Shown in pieces: positions 25,446-36,194 of a stretch of DNA of 64,000 nt. Numbering within the stretch: the first letter of the stretch is position 1; each line of letters begins with the position of its first letter. The DNA is taken from the NCBI RefSeq assembly GCF_001375655.1, contig NZ_CTEN01000001.1:186001-250000 (forward strand), given 5' to 3'. Source of the DNA: Streptococcus varani. Lineage in GTDB: Bacteria > Bacillota > Bacilli > Lactobacillales > Streptococcaceae. Under the pieces are notes generated by a model, which saw nothing but the letters and a program-made list of their open reading frames with translations, had not been told where the DNA came from and did no database searches. The position numbers and the translations under genes were made by a program.

Positions 25446-26009
25446 TTATTTATTGGGGTTAAAATCACAAGTTGACTCATGGTCATTGACCAGGCCTGCT
25501 GCTTGTAAGAAGGAGTATACACAGACAGGGCCGACAAACTTGAAGCCTCGTTTTTTCATGTTTTTGGAAATGATCTCAGATAGGGCTGTCTTGGCGGGTG
25601 CTTGGCGATAGTCAGGTATTGTGTTATGAATCGTCTTCCCATCAACAAAGGACCAGATATAACTGTCAAAGCTGCCAAATTCTTCCTGAACAGCGAGAAA
25701 GGCCAGGGTATTGCTTCTAGTCGCAAAGATTTTCAGGCGATTGCGGACGATGTCTGGATTGAGCAAAATTTCTTCCAGTTTCTCATCCGTCATCTTGGCA
25801 ACTCGATGGTAGTCATAATCATGGAAGGCTTGCTTAAAAGCAGCTCGTTTATTGAGAATGGTTTCCCAGGAGAGGCCGGCCTGATAGGTTTCCAAGCACA
25901 ACAACTCAAAAAGCGCCCGCTCGTCATGGAAGGCCCGCCCCCACTCTTTATCATGGTAGTCAACATATAGAGGATTGGTCATTTTAACCCAACCACATCG
26001 ATTGGTCAT
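25446..26009 (-). CDS. tag: DNA-3-methyladenine glycosylase I
   Basis: The protein has 187 residues. The N-terminal CGWVKMTNPLYVDYHDKEWG and C-terminal HESTCDFNP supply the Cys/His zinc ligands of Tag. The core FELLCLETYQAGLSWETIL and KAAFKQAFHDYD is typical. It removes 3-methyladenine from alkylated DNA. It lies between ruvA and the accessory rgg locus; in other streptococci ruvA-tag-cinA are contiguous, so the rgg locus and IS appear as an insertion downstream of tag. Start has AAAGGAG. Confidence 0.95.
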   Translation of the reverse strand: MTNRCGWVKMTNPLYVDYHDKEWGRAFHDERALFELLCLETYQAGLSWETILNKRAAFKQAFHDYDYHRVAKMTDEKLEEILLNPDIVRNRLKIFATRSNTLAFLAVQEEFGSFDSYIWSFVDGKTIHNTIPDYRQAPAKTALSEIISKNMKKRGFKFVGPVCVYSFLQAAGLVNDHESTCDFNPNK

Positions 26010-26057
26010 GGGAACTCCTTTCCAGTTTTGAGTGTCAAAGCAATCATACTTAGCGTA

Positions 26058-26648
26058 TTACTTCATCAACATTTTAAGCGCAGATTTAATATAATTCTCA
26101 GCAGTTTCGGTAGTGCCATCAAAGAAGGCACGAATTTTCTTGATTTCGGTCGCCTTGTAGCCGAGAGCCAATAGGGCTTCCATGGCTTCATCCAGGGCAA
26201 GGTTGCCTGCTGGGGCACTTGGTGCCGTATTGCCAGCTTCGACGGTCACATCCACAAACTTACCAGCCAAGTCCAGCACCATCTGCTGGGCTGTTTTTTT
26301 GCCGATTTTAGGAAATTTGGTCAGATAGGTGATGTTTTGCTGATCGATGGCACGAACCAGGCCTTCATTGTCATCGACAGCGATGATAGCTAAAGCTGTG
26401 GTTGGACCGATACCAGATACGGAAATCAGGCGCAGGAAAACATCCTTCTCACTTTCTGTTTCAAAGCCATAAAGAAGATGGGCGTCTTCGCGGATAACCT
26501 GATGGGTATAGATGGTAAGACCCTGATTGACAGATTCACTGTAACGATAGGGATTGGCAACTTGGAGAATATAGCCGATACCAGCCACTTCTAGGACGAT
26601 GTATTTTGCAGTAATTTTGGTCAATCGACCTTTAAGGTATTCAAACAT
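26058..26648 (-). CDS. ruvA: Holliday junction DNA helicase subunit RuvA
   Basis: The protein has 196 residues. The N-terminal OB fold starts [20 protein letters not shown]. Two helix-hairpin-helix motifs follow ([16 protein letters not shown] and [19 protein letters not shown]). The C-terminal domain III ([20 protein letters not shown]) contacts RuvB. RuvA tetramers hold the four-way junction. It directly follows the MFS gene with no gap (stop then ATG), so both share a transcript with tag downstream. Confidence 0.96.
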   Translation of the reverse strand: MFEYLKGRLTKITAKYIVLEVAGIGYILQVANPYRYSESVNQGLTIYTHQVIREDAHLLYGFETESEKDVFLRLISVSGIGPTTALAIIAVDDNEGLVRAIDQQNITYLTKFPKIGKKTAQQMVLDLAGKFVDVTVEAGNTAPSAPAGNLALDEAMEALLALGYKATEIKKIRAFFDGTTETAENYIKSALKMLMK

Positions 26649-27875
26649 TTAAAAAACTTTCTTTCTTGAATGAGCGGATTTGACAATCAGGATCATACTG
26701 GATGCAGCAATTAGTACAAATAAAGTGAGCACGCCAGATTTTCCTGTAAAGTAACTGAGCGATAGCATAAAGGAGGCTAAAATAGTTCCCAGGGGATTGG
26801 TCATAGAGAGAAAGCCAGAGTAGGACCCAACCTTATCCTCATCCATCATTTCAGCCCTAAGAACCTGTCCAGCTGGAATCATAATCATTTCACCGATGGT
26901 ATAGAGAAATACCATGATGAGAATGGGCCAAACGGAGTCAAAAACCATGGTGAAGAAGAGTCCTGTACTGAAAAGACCAGCACCCAAAAGGTATTGGGGA
27001 ATCAGCTTCATCTTTTTGGTCCAGCGATTAACCGTTGTCATAAGAAGAACAATCATAACCGTATTGACCAAAATAGCTAAACTCAGCATCTTAGCTCCGG
27101 TCAACTCCTGACCAAAGAAAGGGACTTTCATAAAATGTTCCTTAAAATGAACTGGAATATAATTATCTAGTTGTTTCCAAACGGCACTACTGAGCAACAT
27201 ACCCAAGGTGTAGAGCAAAAATGTTCGATCCTCAAGGACTTGGCCATAGTTTTTAAAAGTGGATAGGATACCGGCACCATGCTGAAATTTGAGGTGTTTG
27301 GGTTTGGTTTCCCCGAATTTAAAATACATGATGAGAAAAGTAACCAAGGCAATCAGGCTCATCCCCACTAACAATTGGAAAAAGTGATGATCATAAAAGA
27401 CACCTGCTATCCCAGCACCCAACATAACCGAAATATTAATGAGCCAATAGCTCATGGTATAAACAAAACGCCGATTGGTCATATCTGTCAGATCAATAAT
27501 CATGGCATCAAAAGCTGGTTGGAAAAAATTGGACATGACCTCCGCGATTAATAGACCCAAGTAAGTCAGCATAGGCATGGTTTGAATAGGACTGTTGGCC
27601 ATGGTCATGAGGATATAGCCAATCAAAACACCAAAATTTCCCAAGTCACTGACTTTTTTTCGCCCCCAAGAATCTGCTAGATGTCCCCCGTAGAGAGAGG
27701 CGAAGAAACCCGCAACTTGGGTAATCATCAGTAACATCCCTGTCCAAAAAGCTCCAAAATATTGGACAAAATAGATTGCCATATAAGGAAATACAGCTGC
27801 CCCCAACATAATGGAAAAAAACTTGAGCCCCTCCCGCATCTGAATCTGCTTGGGTAGGGCAAAAAACTCTTTCAT
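26649..27875 (-). CDS. MFS multidrug/drug efflux transporter (LmrP-like)
   Basis: The protein has 408 residues with about 12 transmembrane helices. The MFS motif A region between helices 2 and 3 reads GGHLADSWGRKKVSDLGNFG, and acidic residues occur in membrane segments (DAMIIDLTD; GEMIMIP). It resembles LmrP-type proton-driven drug exporters found beside mutL-ruvA in many streptococci. Two adjacent ATGs occur; I chose the second because GGAG then lies at normal spacing. The gene ends exactly where ruvA begins. Substrates are not predictable. Confidence 0.82.
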   Translation of the reverse strand: MKEFFALPKQIQMREGLKFFSIMLGAAVFPYMAIYFVQYFGAFWTGMLLMITQVAGFFASLYGGHLADSWGRKKVSDLGNFGVLIGYILMTMANSPIQTMPMLTYLGLLIAEVMSNFFQPAFDAMIIDLTDMTNRRFVYTMSYWLINISVMLGAGIAGVFYDHHFFQLLVGMSLIALVTFLIMYFKFGETKPKHLKFQHGAGILSTFKNYGQVLEDRTFLLYTLGMLLSSAVWKQLDNYIPVHFKEHFMKVPFFGQELTGAKMLSLAILVNTVMIVLLMTTVNRWTKKMKLIPQYLLGAGLFSTGLFFTMVFDSVWPILIMVFLYTIGEMIMIPAGQVLRAEMMDEDKVGSYSGFLSMTNPLGTILASFMLSLSYFTGKSGVLTLFVLIAASSMILIVKSAHSRKKVF

Positions 27876-27907
27876 CATCTTCTCCTATAGTAACCATACC
27901 ATTGTAT

Positions 27908-27935
27908 CACCAAAAAATGGTCTTGGAGACCATTT
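27908..27935 (-). terminator. Terminator between mutL and the MFS gene
   Basis: AAATGGTCT (27915-27923) and AGACCATTT (27927-27935) pair perfectly around TGG. TTTTTTGG follows on the minus strand. It lies about 180 bases beyond the mutL stop; the stretch 27936-28113 shows no gene. Confidence 0.8.
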
Positions 27936-28113
27936 CCACGGGCCGAAAGAACACTAGAATGGATTCCACTCTATGCAAAAGGTTTTTCCCACTTTTCTCA
28001 AAAAAATCCTTATCCTCTTTGGAAATCAAAGTTATACTTTCTTAAAAATTTTTGCCGACCACTAGGTAGGTCTAAGTTCCGTTGCTTGGCATACCTTTGA
28101 TTTTCTTTAAGGA

Positions 28114-30030
28114 TTAATATTTCCCCAATTCCCGTAAACTGCTATGGTTTTCCTGGATCCGGCGGAACATTTTTTCCATATCAGACTTGCTAAAGTGGAC
28201 AAGGACTGGACGACCGTGAGGACAATTATAGGGATTTTTGCAGAGGGCCAATTGACGCAACAAATCACGCGCCGAGTAATCATCTAGGGCATGATTGGCT
28301 TTGATACTACGTTTACAAGACATCATAATGGCTAACTCTGCCCGGTATTTCTTGATAGAAACTTCGTTGGTTAAGAGTAGCATGTCGCAAATCTCATAGA
28401 TTCCAGATTCAATCTCTTCCTCTTTCATCCAGATAGGATGTTCTCGCAGAATAAACTGGTTGACACCATACTCTTCCAGGTTGACACCAACTTGACGCAA
28501 GAGATCCATTTTCTGGGACAAAAGTAGGGCGTCATTGCCTGGAAAATCAAAGATATAGGGTACTAGAAGCTGCTGGGCAGAATTGTCAACTTGACCGATT
28601 TTTTCTCTGTAATATTCATACTTGACCCGCTCCTGAGCCGCGTGTTGGTCAATGATAAAGAGCCCCTCTTTTCCTTGAGCAAAGAGATAAGTCCCGTGCA
28701 TCTGACCGAAAAACTCCAACTCTGGAAAGGTCGACGTTTCCTCATGTTCCAACTGATCCACCAACTTGACCAATTCGGTTTGAGTCAGTTCGGGATGATC
28801 AGCATCCACATGTTGATTTTCTTGCCTTTGGGCAAATTGTACGCTAGCTGGTTTACTAGAACTTGTCGATTCTTCCAAGGGTTTAATGGCTTCTGCCACC
28901 GTCTCCGGTTTGAGGAAAAAGTCATTTTTGACCCTATCGTAGTAGAGATTGCTCTCCCGCAAGGGGAGACTGGTCTGTTCAGCTTGAACCTTGGTTCGAG
29001 TGCTAGACTTGGCCAGATTTTCAAGGGCATCTGGAATCAACTCCTGCTCAGAAAGAGCCTTGGCAATAGCCTGGCTAATCAGAGTCATCAGTTCCTTTTC
29101 CTTGGAAATGCGGACTTCTTGTTTGGTCGGATGGACATTGACATCAGCCAAGTAGGGGTCAATCTGGATATCAATAACTGCAATGGGGAAACGACCCACC
29201 ATGAGTTTGCTGCCATAACCCTCCAAGATCGCTCGATTGAGTAAGAAATTCTTGATATAGCGACCATTGATGAGGATAGTGATGTAATTGCGATTGGCGC
29301 GGGTCAACTCAGGTAGACTGACATAGCCAGATACTTGAAAATCTAAATCATCTGCTTGGATTTCCACCATCTTTTTAGCTGTCGCAATCCCATAGACACC
29401 GGCAATGGCTTGACGGAGGTCTGCTTTTCCGCTAGTCTGCAGGAGAGTCCGGTCTTCATTGATGAGACAAAAAGCAATTTCTGGATGGGCCAGACTGAGG
29501 CGGTTGACTACATCGATGATATGAGACAGTTCGGCCTGCTGACTCTTGATATACTTGAGGCGAGCAGGAGTGTTATAAAAAAGATCCTCGACAGTCATTT
29601 GGGTGCCGACCGGTCGACTAATGGTTTCTTCACGCACCACTTCCCCACCTTTTGATTCTACTAACCAGCCGTGAGCACTCTCAGCGGTCGCCGTCTGAAC
29701 GGTCATGCGGCTAACAGAGGCGATAGACGGCAGGGCCTCCCCACGAAAACCAAGGGTTCGAATGCGAAAAAGATCCGCATGACTCTTAATTTTGCTAGTA
29801 GCATGACGACGAAGAGCGAGCTGGACTTCATCTGGAAGAATGCCCGAGCCATTATCTGTTATTTCAATAGTTTTAAGACCAGCCTCCTCAATGCGAATGT
29901 TAATTTGATTGGAGCCCGCATCGATAGCATTTTCCAGCAACTCCTTGACCACACTAGCAGGACGCTCAATCACTTCACCGGCAGCAATCTGGTTGGCCAG
30001 CACTTCTGGCAATTCAATAATATGTGTCAT
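28114..30030 (-). CDS. mutL: DNA mismatch repair protein MutL (HexB)
   Basis: The protein has 638 residues. The GHKL ATPase domain has [20 protein letters not shown] and [14 protein letters not shown]. The C-terminal domain carries [14 protein letters not shown], the DQHA-x2-E-x4-E endonuclease motif of Gram-positive MutL, and ends with the zinc/regulatory [15 protein letters not shown]. It nicks DNA after MutS recognises a mismatch. It is separated from mutS by two small membrane-protein genes. Confidence 0.97.
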   Translation of the reverse strand: MTHIIELPEVLANQIAAGEVIERPASVVKELLENAIDAGSNQINIRIEEAGLKTIEITDNGSGILPDEVQLALRRHATSKIKSHADLFRIRTLGFRGEALPSIASVSRMTVQTATAESAHGWLVESKGGEVVREETISRPVGTQMTVEDLFYNTPARLKYIKSQQAELSHIIDVVNRLSLAHPEIAFCLINEDRTLLQTSGKADLRQAIAGVYGIATAKKMVEIQADDLDFQVSGYVSLPELTRANRNYITILINGRYIKNFLLNRAILEGYGSKLMVGRFPIAVIDIQIDPYLADVNVHPTKQEVRISKEKELMTLISQAIAKALSEQELIPDALENLAKSSTRTKVQAEQTSLPLRESNLYYDRVKNDFFLKPETVAEAIKPLEESTSSSKPASVQFAQRQENQHVDADHPELTQTELVKLVDQLEHEETSTFPELEFFGQMHGTYLFAQGKEGLFIIDQHAAQERVKYEYYREKIGQVDNSAQQLLVPYIFDFPGNDALLLSQKMDLLRQVGVNLEEYGVNQFILREHPIWMKEEEIESGIYEICDMLLLTNEVSIKKYRAELAIMMSCKRSIKANHALDDYSARDLLRQLALCKNPYNCPHGRPVLVHFSKSDMEKMFRRIQENHSSLRELGKY

Positions 30031-30044
30031 CGTTTGTATCCCAT

Positions 30045-30221
30045 CTACTTAGATTGCTGATGTTCTTTCATCACCGAACGAAGGCTAAATCCACAAAAAA
30101 TAGCAAAAATCAGAGGTAGAAGTACCTGTGACCAGTCAAATCCCGTCACTATATTATAGATAACATAGAGACTGTTGAACAAAAGAAAGAAGCCGTAAAA
30201 CACCATTTGAAATTTCTTCAT
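30045..30221 (-). CDS. Small two-helix membrane protein
   Basis: From the start [20 protein letters not shown], supported by GAGGTAACT upstream, the protein has 58 residues with two hydrophobic helices and a basic C-terminus (MKEHQQSK). An upstream in-frame start has no ribosome site. It ends 14 bases before mutL and is probably co-transcribed with it. I do not know a function; small proteins of this kind are common between mutS and mutL in streptococci. Confidence 0.6.
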   Translation of the reverse strand: MKKFQMVFYGFFLLFNSLYVIYNIVTGFDWSQVLLPLIFAIFCGFSLRSVMKEHQQSK

Positions 30222-30327
30222 AGTTACCTCGAGCATTTCATTTCTTCTATTGTAACAAAAATCCCTTACTTTTCCAAAGAACGATTGATGCAGTTCCCCT
30301 AATGATATTTTTGATACTCAAAGAAAA

Positions 30328-30356
30328 GCAAAAACAGCCCACGAGGAACTGTTTGC
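30328..30356 (-). terminator. Probable terminator between the mutS unit and mutL
   Basis: On the minus strand GCAAACAG and CTGTTTTTGC pair, with an inner CC/GG, in an imperfect hairpin followed by T-rich sequence. It starts at the stop of the 30357 gene. Confidence 0.55.
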
Positions 30357-30566
30357 TTATTTCTCTGCTTCTTCTATCTTCTTTTCAATGGTTGGCAACA
30401 TTATCAGACAGATACCACTAGCTAGAGAGCCAATGATAACTGGTATAAAGCGGTACCAAGGATGAGACTGAAGTAGGTGTACTCCCAAAACCAATGCAGA
30501 AAGCACTAGAATTAGGATGAGTAAATAGCGAAGTTGTCGAATTTTCTTCTTCAATTTGTCGTCCAT
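30357..30566 (-). CDS. Small two-helix membrane protein downstream of mutS
   Basis: The protein has 69 residues: a basic start (MDDKLKKKIRQLRYLL), two hydrophobic helices and an acidic/basic tail (IEKKIEEAEK). It begins 16 bases after mutS and ends at a terminator, so it closes the argR-mutS transcript. I do not recognise the family. Length and hydrophobicity resemble the small protein before mutL, but the sequences are not clearly related. Confidence 0.6.
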   Translation of the reverse strand: MDDKLKKKIRQLRYLLILILVLSALVLGVHLLQSHPWYRFIPVIIGSLASGICLIMLPTIEKKIEEAEK

Positions 30567-30582
30567 ATCCCCACCCTCCCGA

Positions 30583-33114
30583 CTATAGTTTCTGCTTGAG
30601 GGCCGCTAGGGCATTCATGGCTTCCATAGGCGTCATATTGTAGACATCCAAGTCCTGCAGGGCAGTGATAACTGGGTGTTCAGGGACAAAGAGATCGAGT
30701 TGTTGGTTGGTTAATAGTGATGGAGCCTCTTTGCTTGGCGAAACCTGAGCAGATTGTTTTTCCAATTCTTGGAGAATATGGTCTGCCCGTTGCAACAATG
30801 ATTCGGGTAGTCCAGCAATCTTAGCCACATGAATCCCGTAAGACTTATCAGCTGGTCCTGCCGCAATCTTGTGGAGGAAGGTGACCTGACCATTTTTTTC
30901 CAAGGTAGACACATGGACATTTTCAAGGTGATATAGTTCTTGATCCAGACTGGTTAATTCATGGTAGTGGGTCGCAAAAAGAGTCTTGGCACCAATATGG
31001 TTGTGGATGTGTTCGATAATCGCTTGAGCCAGGGCCATGCCATCATAGGTAGCTGTTCCACGTCCTAGCTCGTCAAAGAGGATGAGGGAATCTGAACTGG
31101 CCAGTCGGACGGCCTTGTTGGCCTCCATCATCTCCACCATAAAGGTCGATTGACCACTAATCAAGTCATCCGCAGCCCCAATACGAGTAAAGATGGCATC
31201 GAAGATGGGTACATCAGCTTGGTCAGCTGGAACAAAGGAACCCATCTGTGCCATAATCACAATAATGGCTAACTGGCGCATATAGGTGGACTTCCCACTC
31301 ATATTGGGACCGGTTATCAACTGCATGTGGGTCTGGTCGTCCAGATTTACTGAGTTTGGAATGTAGGACTGGGCTCCCATGACCTTTTCCACTACCGGGT
31401 GGCGTCCATTTTCGACAGCGATGGTGCGACTAGCTGTAAAGTTAGGTCGTACCAGATGCTGGAGCTCTGCCACCACAGCAAAGGATTGGAGGACATCGAC
31501 AGTCGCTAAGGCCTTGGCCAGCGACTGGAGCCGTCCGATATACTTTTCTACTTCCTGGCGAATCCGCATGAAAATCTCGTACTCCAGATTTGAAGATTTA
31601 TCACGCGCTTCCAACATTTGACCTTCAATTTTAGCCAATTCTTCCGTTCCATAGCGTTCTGAGTTTTTCAGTGTAGCCTTACGGAAAAAATGGTCCGGCA
31701 CTTGACCTAAGTTGGAATTGGTCACATGGAAATAGTAGCCATCCTTTTTATTGTAATCAATTTTGAGATTGTTGATGCCAGAACTGGCCCGCTCTTTGGC
31801 TTCCATTTCTGCAATCCAGCCCGTTCCTTCGCGCATGACGATACGGTACTGGTCCAATTGTTGGTCAAAACCCGTTTTGATGATATTGCCTTCGCTGATT
31901 GTTCCTTGGGCATCCGGATCAATGGCGGCACTTATCAGCGCATGCAATTCTGGGATAGCGTCCAATTGGGCAATCAGTACGGCCAGAGATGGATGATTGA
32001 TCTGCTCTAGGATAGCCTTGATAGCAGGGACATTGCCTAGGGTTTGAGCCAACTGCAAGAGGTCTTTCGGCAAGGTTTTACCAAAAGAAACTCGACTGGC
32101 TAAACGTTCGATATCATAGACACCTTTGAGGCTCTCGGTCAAATCGCTACGTTCAAAGAAGGAATCTAGGAAAACCTGAACAATATTCTGGCGCTCCAAA
32201 ATGCGCTCTTTATCCACCAGTGGACGGTCAATCCAAGTCCGCAAGAGGCGCATGCCCATGGCTGTTTTGGTTTGGTCCATGAGCCAGTAAAGACTGCCAT
32301 GCTTCTTGCCTGTCCGACCGTTTTCCAGCAGATCCAAACTTGCTTTTGTCGCATAGTCCATCTGCAGGTAATCCTTGATTTCATAGCGTTGAATCTTCTG
32401 TAAATGAGACAATTCTCTCAACTGAGTTCGATGAACATAGCGGAGGAGTTTTCCAGCAACGGTCTTTTCCACAGGCGAGAGAGATGGATTGATTAGCTGA
32501 ATGTCTTCCGCTACTTCTTTTTCAAGGGACAAAAGCAGATTCATTTGATTGCCGAGAATAGCTTGCTGATCTTCTGTCAAATCAAAACCTAGCACTAGTT
32601 CACGAGCTCGCAAATTCCGAACTTCACCACAGACTGCAGCGAAATCACTTAGTTTAGTGACAAAAAATTGACCGGTTGTGAGATCCATATAAGAAAGGGC
32701 GTATTCCGCACCAGCATGATCAAGGGCTACTAGGAAGTTGCTTTCTGAGTCCGTTTTAGTAGAGTCCACTACCGTCCCCGGCGTGACAATTTGCACAACA
32801 GCCCGTTTGACGACACCAACTGCCTGTTTCGGATCTTCCATCTGTTCAGCAATGGCTACCTTGTGCCCCAATTCAACCAGTGTATCAATGTATTGTTGAG
32901 CAGCATGATAGGGAACCCCTGCCATGGGAATAGGATTTTCTGCATTCTTATTGCGACTGGTCAAGGTCAACTCTAAAATCTGTGCCGCCTCAACTGCATC
33001 ATCATAAAATAATTCGTAAAAGTCTCCCATGCGAAACAGTAAAAAAGCATCTGGATGCTGAGCTTTAATATCCAGATACTGTTGCATTCCAGGAGAAATT
33101 TTTTCTTTTATCAT
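30583..33114 (-). CDS. mutS: DNA mismatch repair protein MutS (HexA)
   Basis: The protein has 843 residues. The mismatch-reading Phe-x-Glu lies in [16 protein letters not shown], the Walker A motif is [17 protein letters not shown], and Walker B is [22 protein letters not shown]-terminal helical tail is present. It recognises mispaired bases and recruits MutL. The start overlaps the argR stop by four bases, as is usual in streptococci. Confidence 0.98.
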   Translation of the reverse strand: MIKEKISPGMQQYLDIKAQHPDAFLLFRMGDFYELFYDDAVEAAQILELTLTSRNKNAENPIPMAGVPYHAAQQYIDTLVELGHKVAIAEQMEDPKQAVGVVKRAVVQIVTPGTVVDSTKTDSESNFLVALDHAGAEYALSYMDLTTGQFFVTKLSDFAAVCGEVRNLRARELVLGFDLTEDQQAILGNQMNLLLSLEKEVAEDIQLINPSLSPVEKTVAGKLLRYVHRTQLRELSHLQKIQRYEIKDYLQMDYATKASLDLLENGRTGKKHGSLYWLMDQTKTAMGMRLLRTWIDRPLVDKERILERQNIVQVFLDSFFERSDLTESLKGVYDIERLASRVSFGKTLPKDLLQLAQTLGNVPAIKAILEQINHPSLAVLIAQLDAIPELHALISAAIDPDAQGTISEGNIIKTGFDQQLDQYRIVMREGTGWIAEMEAKERASSGINNLKIDYNKKDGYYFHVTNSNLGQVPDHFFRKATLKNSERYGTEELAKIEGQMLEARDKSSNLEYEIFMRIRQEVEKYIGRLQSLAKALATVDVLQSFAVVAELQHLVRPNFTASRTIAVENGRHPVVEKVMGAQSYIPNSVNLDDQTHMQLITGPNMSGKSTYMRQLAIIVIMAQMGSFVPADQADVPIFDAIFTRIGAADDLISGQSTFMVEMMEANKAVRLASSDSLILFDELGRGTATYDGMALAQAIIEHIHNHIGAKTLFATHYHELTSLDQELYHLENVHVSTLEKNGQVTFLHKIAAGPADKSYGIHVAKIAGLPESLLQRADHILQELEKQSAQVSPSKEAPSLLTNQQLDLFVPEHPVITALQDLDVYNMTPMEAMNALAALKQKL

Positions 33115-33563
33115 GAAATATCTTCCTCTAAAAATCGTGTAATTTCTTCTTCAAAGAGTTCTGCTGCCTCCTCATCACGGCAAATCACCAAGAGTGTATC
33201 TGCTCCAGCTACCGTCCCCAGAATCGTATCTGGTTTTTCTGCATCAATGATATTGGCCATAAGCGCAGCTTCACCCAATTCAGAATGGAGCACTAAAATA
33301 AAACTGGCGCGTTGTACCTTATAAGCATACTCTGCTAGAAGTTGTGTAAAGGAGCGCTCTCTTTCTTCTGCAGATAAAGCATAGAAAGATTGTCCATTTT
33401 CATAAGCTTTGATCAAACCAATTTCTCGTAGATCCCGTGAAAGGGTCGTTTGTGTAACAACAATACCATTTTTTCTTAAATTGGTTTGGATATCTGCCTG
33501 ACGACCAATCTTATTTTCCTGAACCATCTGTTTGATGAGTTCCTGTCTTGCTGCTTTATTCAT
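33111..33563 (-). CDS. argR: Arginine repressor family regulator ArgR
   Basis: The protein has 150 residues. The winged HTH ([32 protein letters not shown]) is followed by the C-terminal hexamerisation and arginine-binding domain [20 protein letters not shown] with its typical GTxAGxDT motif. ArgR controls arginine synthesis and catabolism genes. It is divergent from argS, which it may regulate, and heads the argR-mutS transcript. Streptococci often carry several ArgR paralogues, and this one is in the conserved argS-linked position. Confidence 0.95.
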   Translation of the reverse strand: MNKAARQELIKQMVQENKIGRQADIQTNLRKNGIVVTQTTLSRDLREIGLIKAYENGQSFYALSAEERERSFTQLLAEYAYKVQRASFILVLHSELGEAALMANIIDAEKPDTILGTVAGADTLLVICRDEEAAELFEEEITRFLEEDIS

Positions 33564-33592
33564 TATTCACCTCGTATTGTATAATTATCAGT

Positions 33593-33647
33593 ATTATACC
33601 AAATTTTAGGGCTTTTTTCATTTTTTGTGGTAAAAATATGGTAGAAT
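33593..33647. promoter_or_regulatory. Divergent argR and argS promoters
   Basis: TGGTATAAT on the minus strand (33593-33601) is an extended -10 for argR. TGGTAGAAT on the plus strand (33639-33647) is an extended -10 for argS. I did not find a convincing ARG box. Confidence 0.65.
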
Positions 33648-33674
33648 AGAAGGAAGAAATCTGGAGGTCATTCA

Positions 33675-35363
33675 ATGAATCACAAAACACTTGTTGCTGA
33701 GAGATTGGCTGCTCTTATTCCAAGTTTAGAAACAGAGCAAATTTTAGCCCTTTTAGAAAAACCAAAATCATCTGAGATGGGGGACCTAGCCTTCCCTGCT
33801 TTTTCTTTAGCCAAGCTTGAACGTAAGGCTCCGCAAGCTATTGCAAGCGACATCGCTGAAAAAATAGATACTAGTGGCTTTGAAAAAGTTGTGGCAACTG
33901 GTCCTTACATCAACTTCTTTCTGGACAAGGCCGCTATTTCTCACGATATTTTAAAATCTGTTATCACTGAAAAAGCGGACTACGGCCAACAAGACTTAGG
34001 TCACGGTCGCAACGTTACCTTTGACATGTCAAGCCCAAATATCGCTAAACCGTTCTCAGTTGGACATCTCCGTTCAACAGTAATTGCAGATGCCTTGGGC
34101 CATATCTACTCAAAACTCGGATACAACTCTATCCGCATCAATCACCTAGGCGACTGGGGAAAACAATTCGGTATGCTGATTGTAGCCTATAAACTTTGGG
34201 GCGATAGAGACGTAATCGAGGCCAATCCGATCGATGAACTTCTCAAACTGTACGTCCGCATCAATGCAGAAGCCGATGAAAATCCTGATTTGGATGAACA
34301 AGCGCGTCAATGGTTCAAGAAATTAGAAGATGGCGATCAGGAAGCTTGGGACTTATGGCAATGGTTCCGTGATGAAAGTTTGGTCGAGTTCAACCGCATT
34401 TATGACAAATTGGATGTCTCCTTTGACTACTTCCACGGTGAAGCCTTTTATAACGACAAGATGGACGAAGGCATCCAAATCTTGGAAGATAAGAACTTGC
34501 TAAAAGAATCCAAGGGAGCTCAAATCGTCAACCTGGAAAAATATGACTTACCTCCAGCTTTGATCAAAAAATCGGATGGTGCAACTCTCTACATCACACG
34601 TGATATGGCCACTGCTATGTACCGCCAACGCACTTTTGACTTTGCCAAAAATATCTACGTAGTTGGTCAAGAGCAATCTCACCACTTCAAACAACTTAAG
34701 GCCGTTCTTAAAGAAATGGGCTTTGACTGGTCAGATGACATGGTGCATGTCTCTTTCGGCTTGGTCACCAAGAACAAGAAGAAATTGTCTACACGTAAAG
34801 GCAATATCATCCGCTTGGAACCAACTCTTGACGAGGCTGAAGCGCGTGCCTTAACCCAAATTGAGGCCAAAAATCCAGACCTAGAGAACAAGGAAGCTGT
34901 GGCCCACTCTGTTGGTGTGGGAGCTGTGAAATTCTATGACTTAAAATCAGACCGCGACAACGGTTATGACTTTGATCTAGAAGCTATGGTCTCTTTTGAG
35001 GGAGAAACGGGTCCATACGTACAGTATGCTTACGCTCGTATCCAATCTATCTTGCGCAAGGCTGACTTTGTAGCAAAGAGCGATGCTGATTATAGACTCA
35101 GCGATGCTGAAAGTTGGGAAATTATCAAGCTTCTCCAAGAATTTCCAAATATGGTGGAGCGTGCCGCAGACAAGTATGACCCATCCATCATTGCCAAATA
35201 CGCTATCAACTTAGCGCAAGCCTTCAATAAATACTATGCTCATACCCGTATCCTGGATGAAAATCCAGAGCGTGATAGTCGCCTAGCACTGGCCTACGCA
35301 ACAGGTATTGTCCTCAAAGAAGCACTCCGCCTCCTCGGCGTCGATGCTCCTGAAAAAATGTAA
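33675..35363 (+). CDS. argS: Arginyl-tRNA synthetase
   Basis: The protein has 562 residues. The class I signature is in [20 protein letters not shown] (HIGH equivalent VGHL), and LSTRKGN is the KMSKS equivalent. The C-terminal anticodon-binding DALR domain ends [14 protein letters not shown]. It charges tRNA-Arg in the cytosol. It is divergent from argR with an AGGTC-type site before the start, and a strong bidirectional terminator follows. It has no operon partners. Confidence 0.97.
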   Translation: MNHKTLVAERLAALIPSLETEQILALLEKPKSSEMGDLAFPAFSLAKLERKAPQAIASDIAEKIDTSGFEKVVATGPYINFFLDKAAISHDILKSVITEKADYGQQDLGHGRNVTFDMSSPNIAKPFSVGHLRSTVIADALGHIYSKLGYNSIRINHLGDWGKQFGMLIVAYKLWGDRDVIEANPIDELLKLYVRINAEADENPDLDEQARQWFKKLEDGDQEAWDLWQWFRDESLVEFNRIYDKLDVSFDYFHGEAFYNDKMDEGIQILEDKNLLKESKGAQIVNLEKYDLPPALIKKSDGATLYITRDMATAMYRQRTFDFAKNIYVVGQEQSHHFKQLKAVLKEMGFDWSDDMVHVSFGLVTKNKKKLSTRKGNIIRLEPTLDEAEARALTQIEAKNPDLENKEAVAHSVGVGAVKFYDLKSDRDNGYDFDLEAMVSFEGETGPYVQYAYARIQSILRKADFVAKSDADYRLSDAESWEIIKLLQEFPNMVERAADKYDPSIIAKYAINLAQAFNKYYAHTRILDENPERDSRLALAYATGIVLKEALRLLGVDAPEKM

Positions 35364-35366
35364 AAG

Positions 35367-35404
35367 AAAAACTTGATTTCTTCATACAAAGGAATCAAGT
35401 TTTT
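35367..35404. terminator. Bidirectional terminator between argS and a convergent membrane gene
   Basis: AAAAACTTGATT (35367-35378) and AATCAAGTTTTT (35393-35404) form a perfect 12-base stem. T-runs occur on both strands. Confidence 0.9.
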
Positions 35405-35408
35405 TCAT

Positions 35409-35936
35409 TTAGATATCTGTTGCTGTTTGACTCATATCTGGAGTAACTTTTGGTTTTCTTACCAAGAAGAAAACAGTGACACCAAAATAGATAACAAAGA
35501 GCAAGATGTTGATGCCATAGCCCATCAGAGCGGCTGACTTAGTAAAACCCTGCATTTCTGCGGTTTCATGAATCTTTGAAATCTGATTTGTACCGATAAA
35601 GGAATAGGTAAAATAGATAAGAGTGCCAAAGAGATAGGCGATATAGGTGTAGGATGCTTTTTCGTTAGCCTTTTTGAAAAGAAAGACAATAGTAGCGATT
35701 AAGATAGCAAAAAGTGCCACTACCAGGATTTTGTTGATAATATTGGTGGTAAATGCATTGCTAGCTTTTGACATACCAATAATACCATCCAAATCACCAC
35801 CAGTGATACCAGCAGCTTCCAAGCCTGAACGAATTTGTGCTTCATCAAATTTCGAGAAAAATACAGTGTATATCCTCAATACACTAGCAATCAGTGATAG
35901 GACGGCAAAAATGTATAAGTGAATCGGTTTTTTCAT
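35409..35936 (-). CDS. Four-helix membrane protein of unknown function
   Basis: From MKKPIHLYIFAVLSLIASVL, preceded by GGAG at 8 bases, the protein has 175 residues. An upstream extension of 48 codons lacks support. Four hydrophobic helices surround an extracellular loop of about 50 residues (SKFDEAQIRSGLEAAGITGG), and a short polar tail follows. I recognise it as a streptococcal conserved membrane protein next to argS, without a known role. It is monocistronic and shares the argS terminator. Confidence 0.72.
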   Translation of the reverse strand: MKKPIHLYIFAVLSLIASVLRIYTVFFSKFDEAQIRSGLEAAGITGGDLDGIIGMSKASNAFTTNIINKILVVALFAILIATIVFLFKKANEKASYTYIAYLFGTLIYFTYSFIGTNQISKIHETAEMQGFTKSAALMGYGINILLFVIYFGVTVFFLVRKPKVTPDMSQTATDI

Positions 35937-36071
35937 GTGAATCTCCATTTCTTTTTGTACTAATTTGTTGATACAATTATAAACCTTCATCTGAGACTTG
36001 TCAACCAAAAATTGAAAACGTTTTTCAGAAAGTGCAAGGAAAGAAGCTGGGTGAAAACTTCGTAATATAGT

Positions 36072-36117
36072 AAAAGGCATAGGATCACGTTAGTAAAACG
36101 TCCAATCTATGCCTTTT
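36072..36117 (-). terminator. Probable terminator of malQ-glgP
   Basis: AAAAGGCATAG (36072-36082) and CTATGCCTTTT (36107-36117) form an 11-base stem with a 24-base loop. T residues follow on the minus strand, about 80 bases after the glgP stop. Nothing else is seen between 36118 and 36194. Confidence 0.6.
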
Positions 36118-36194
36118 TAAATTATTCATTCTTCAAAAGAAAGACAGGGACTTGAGTTTTTCTCATAGTCTCAGTAGCAACGCTTATCCAAAGA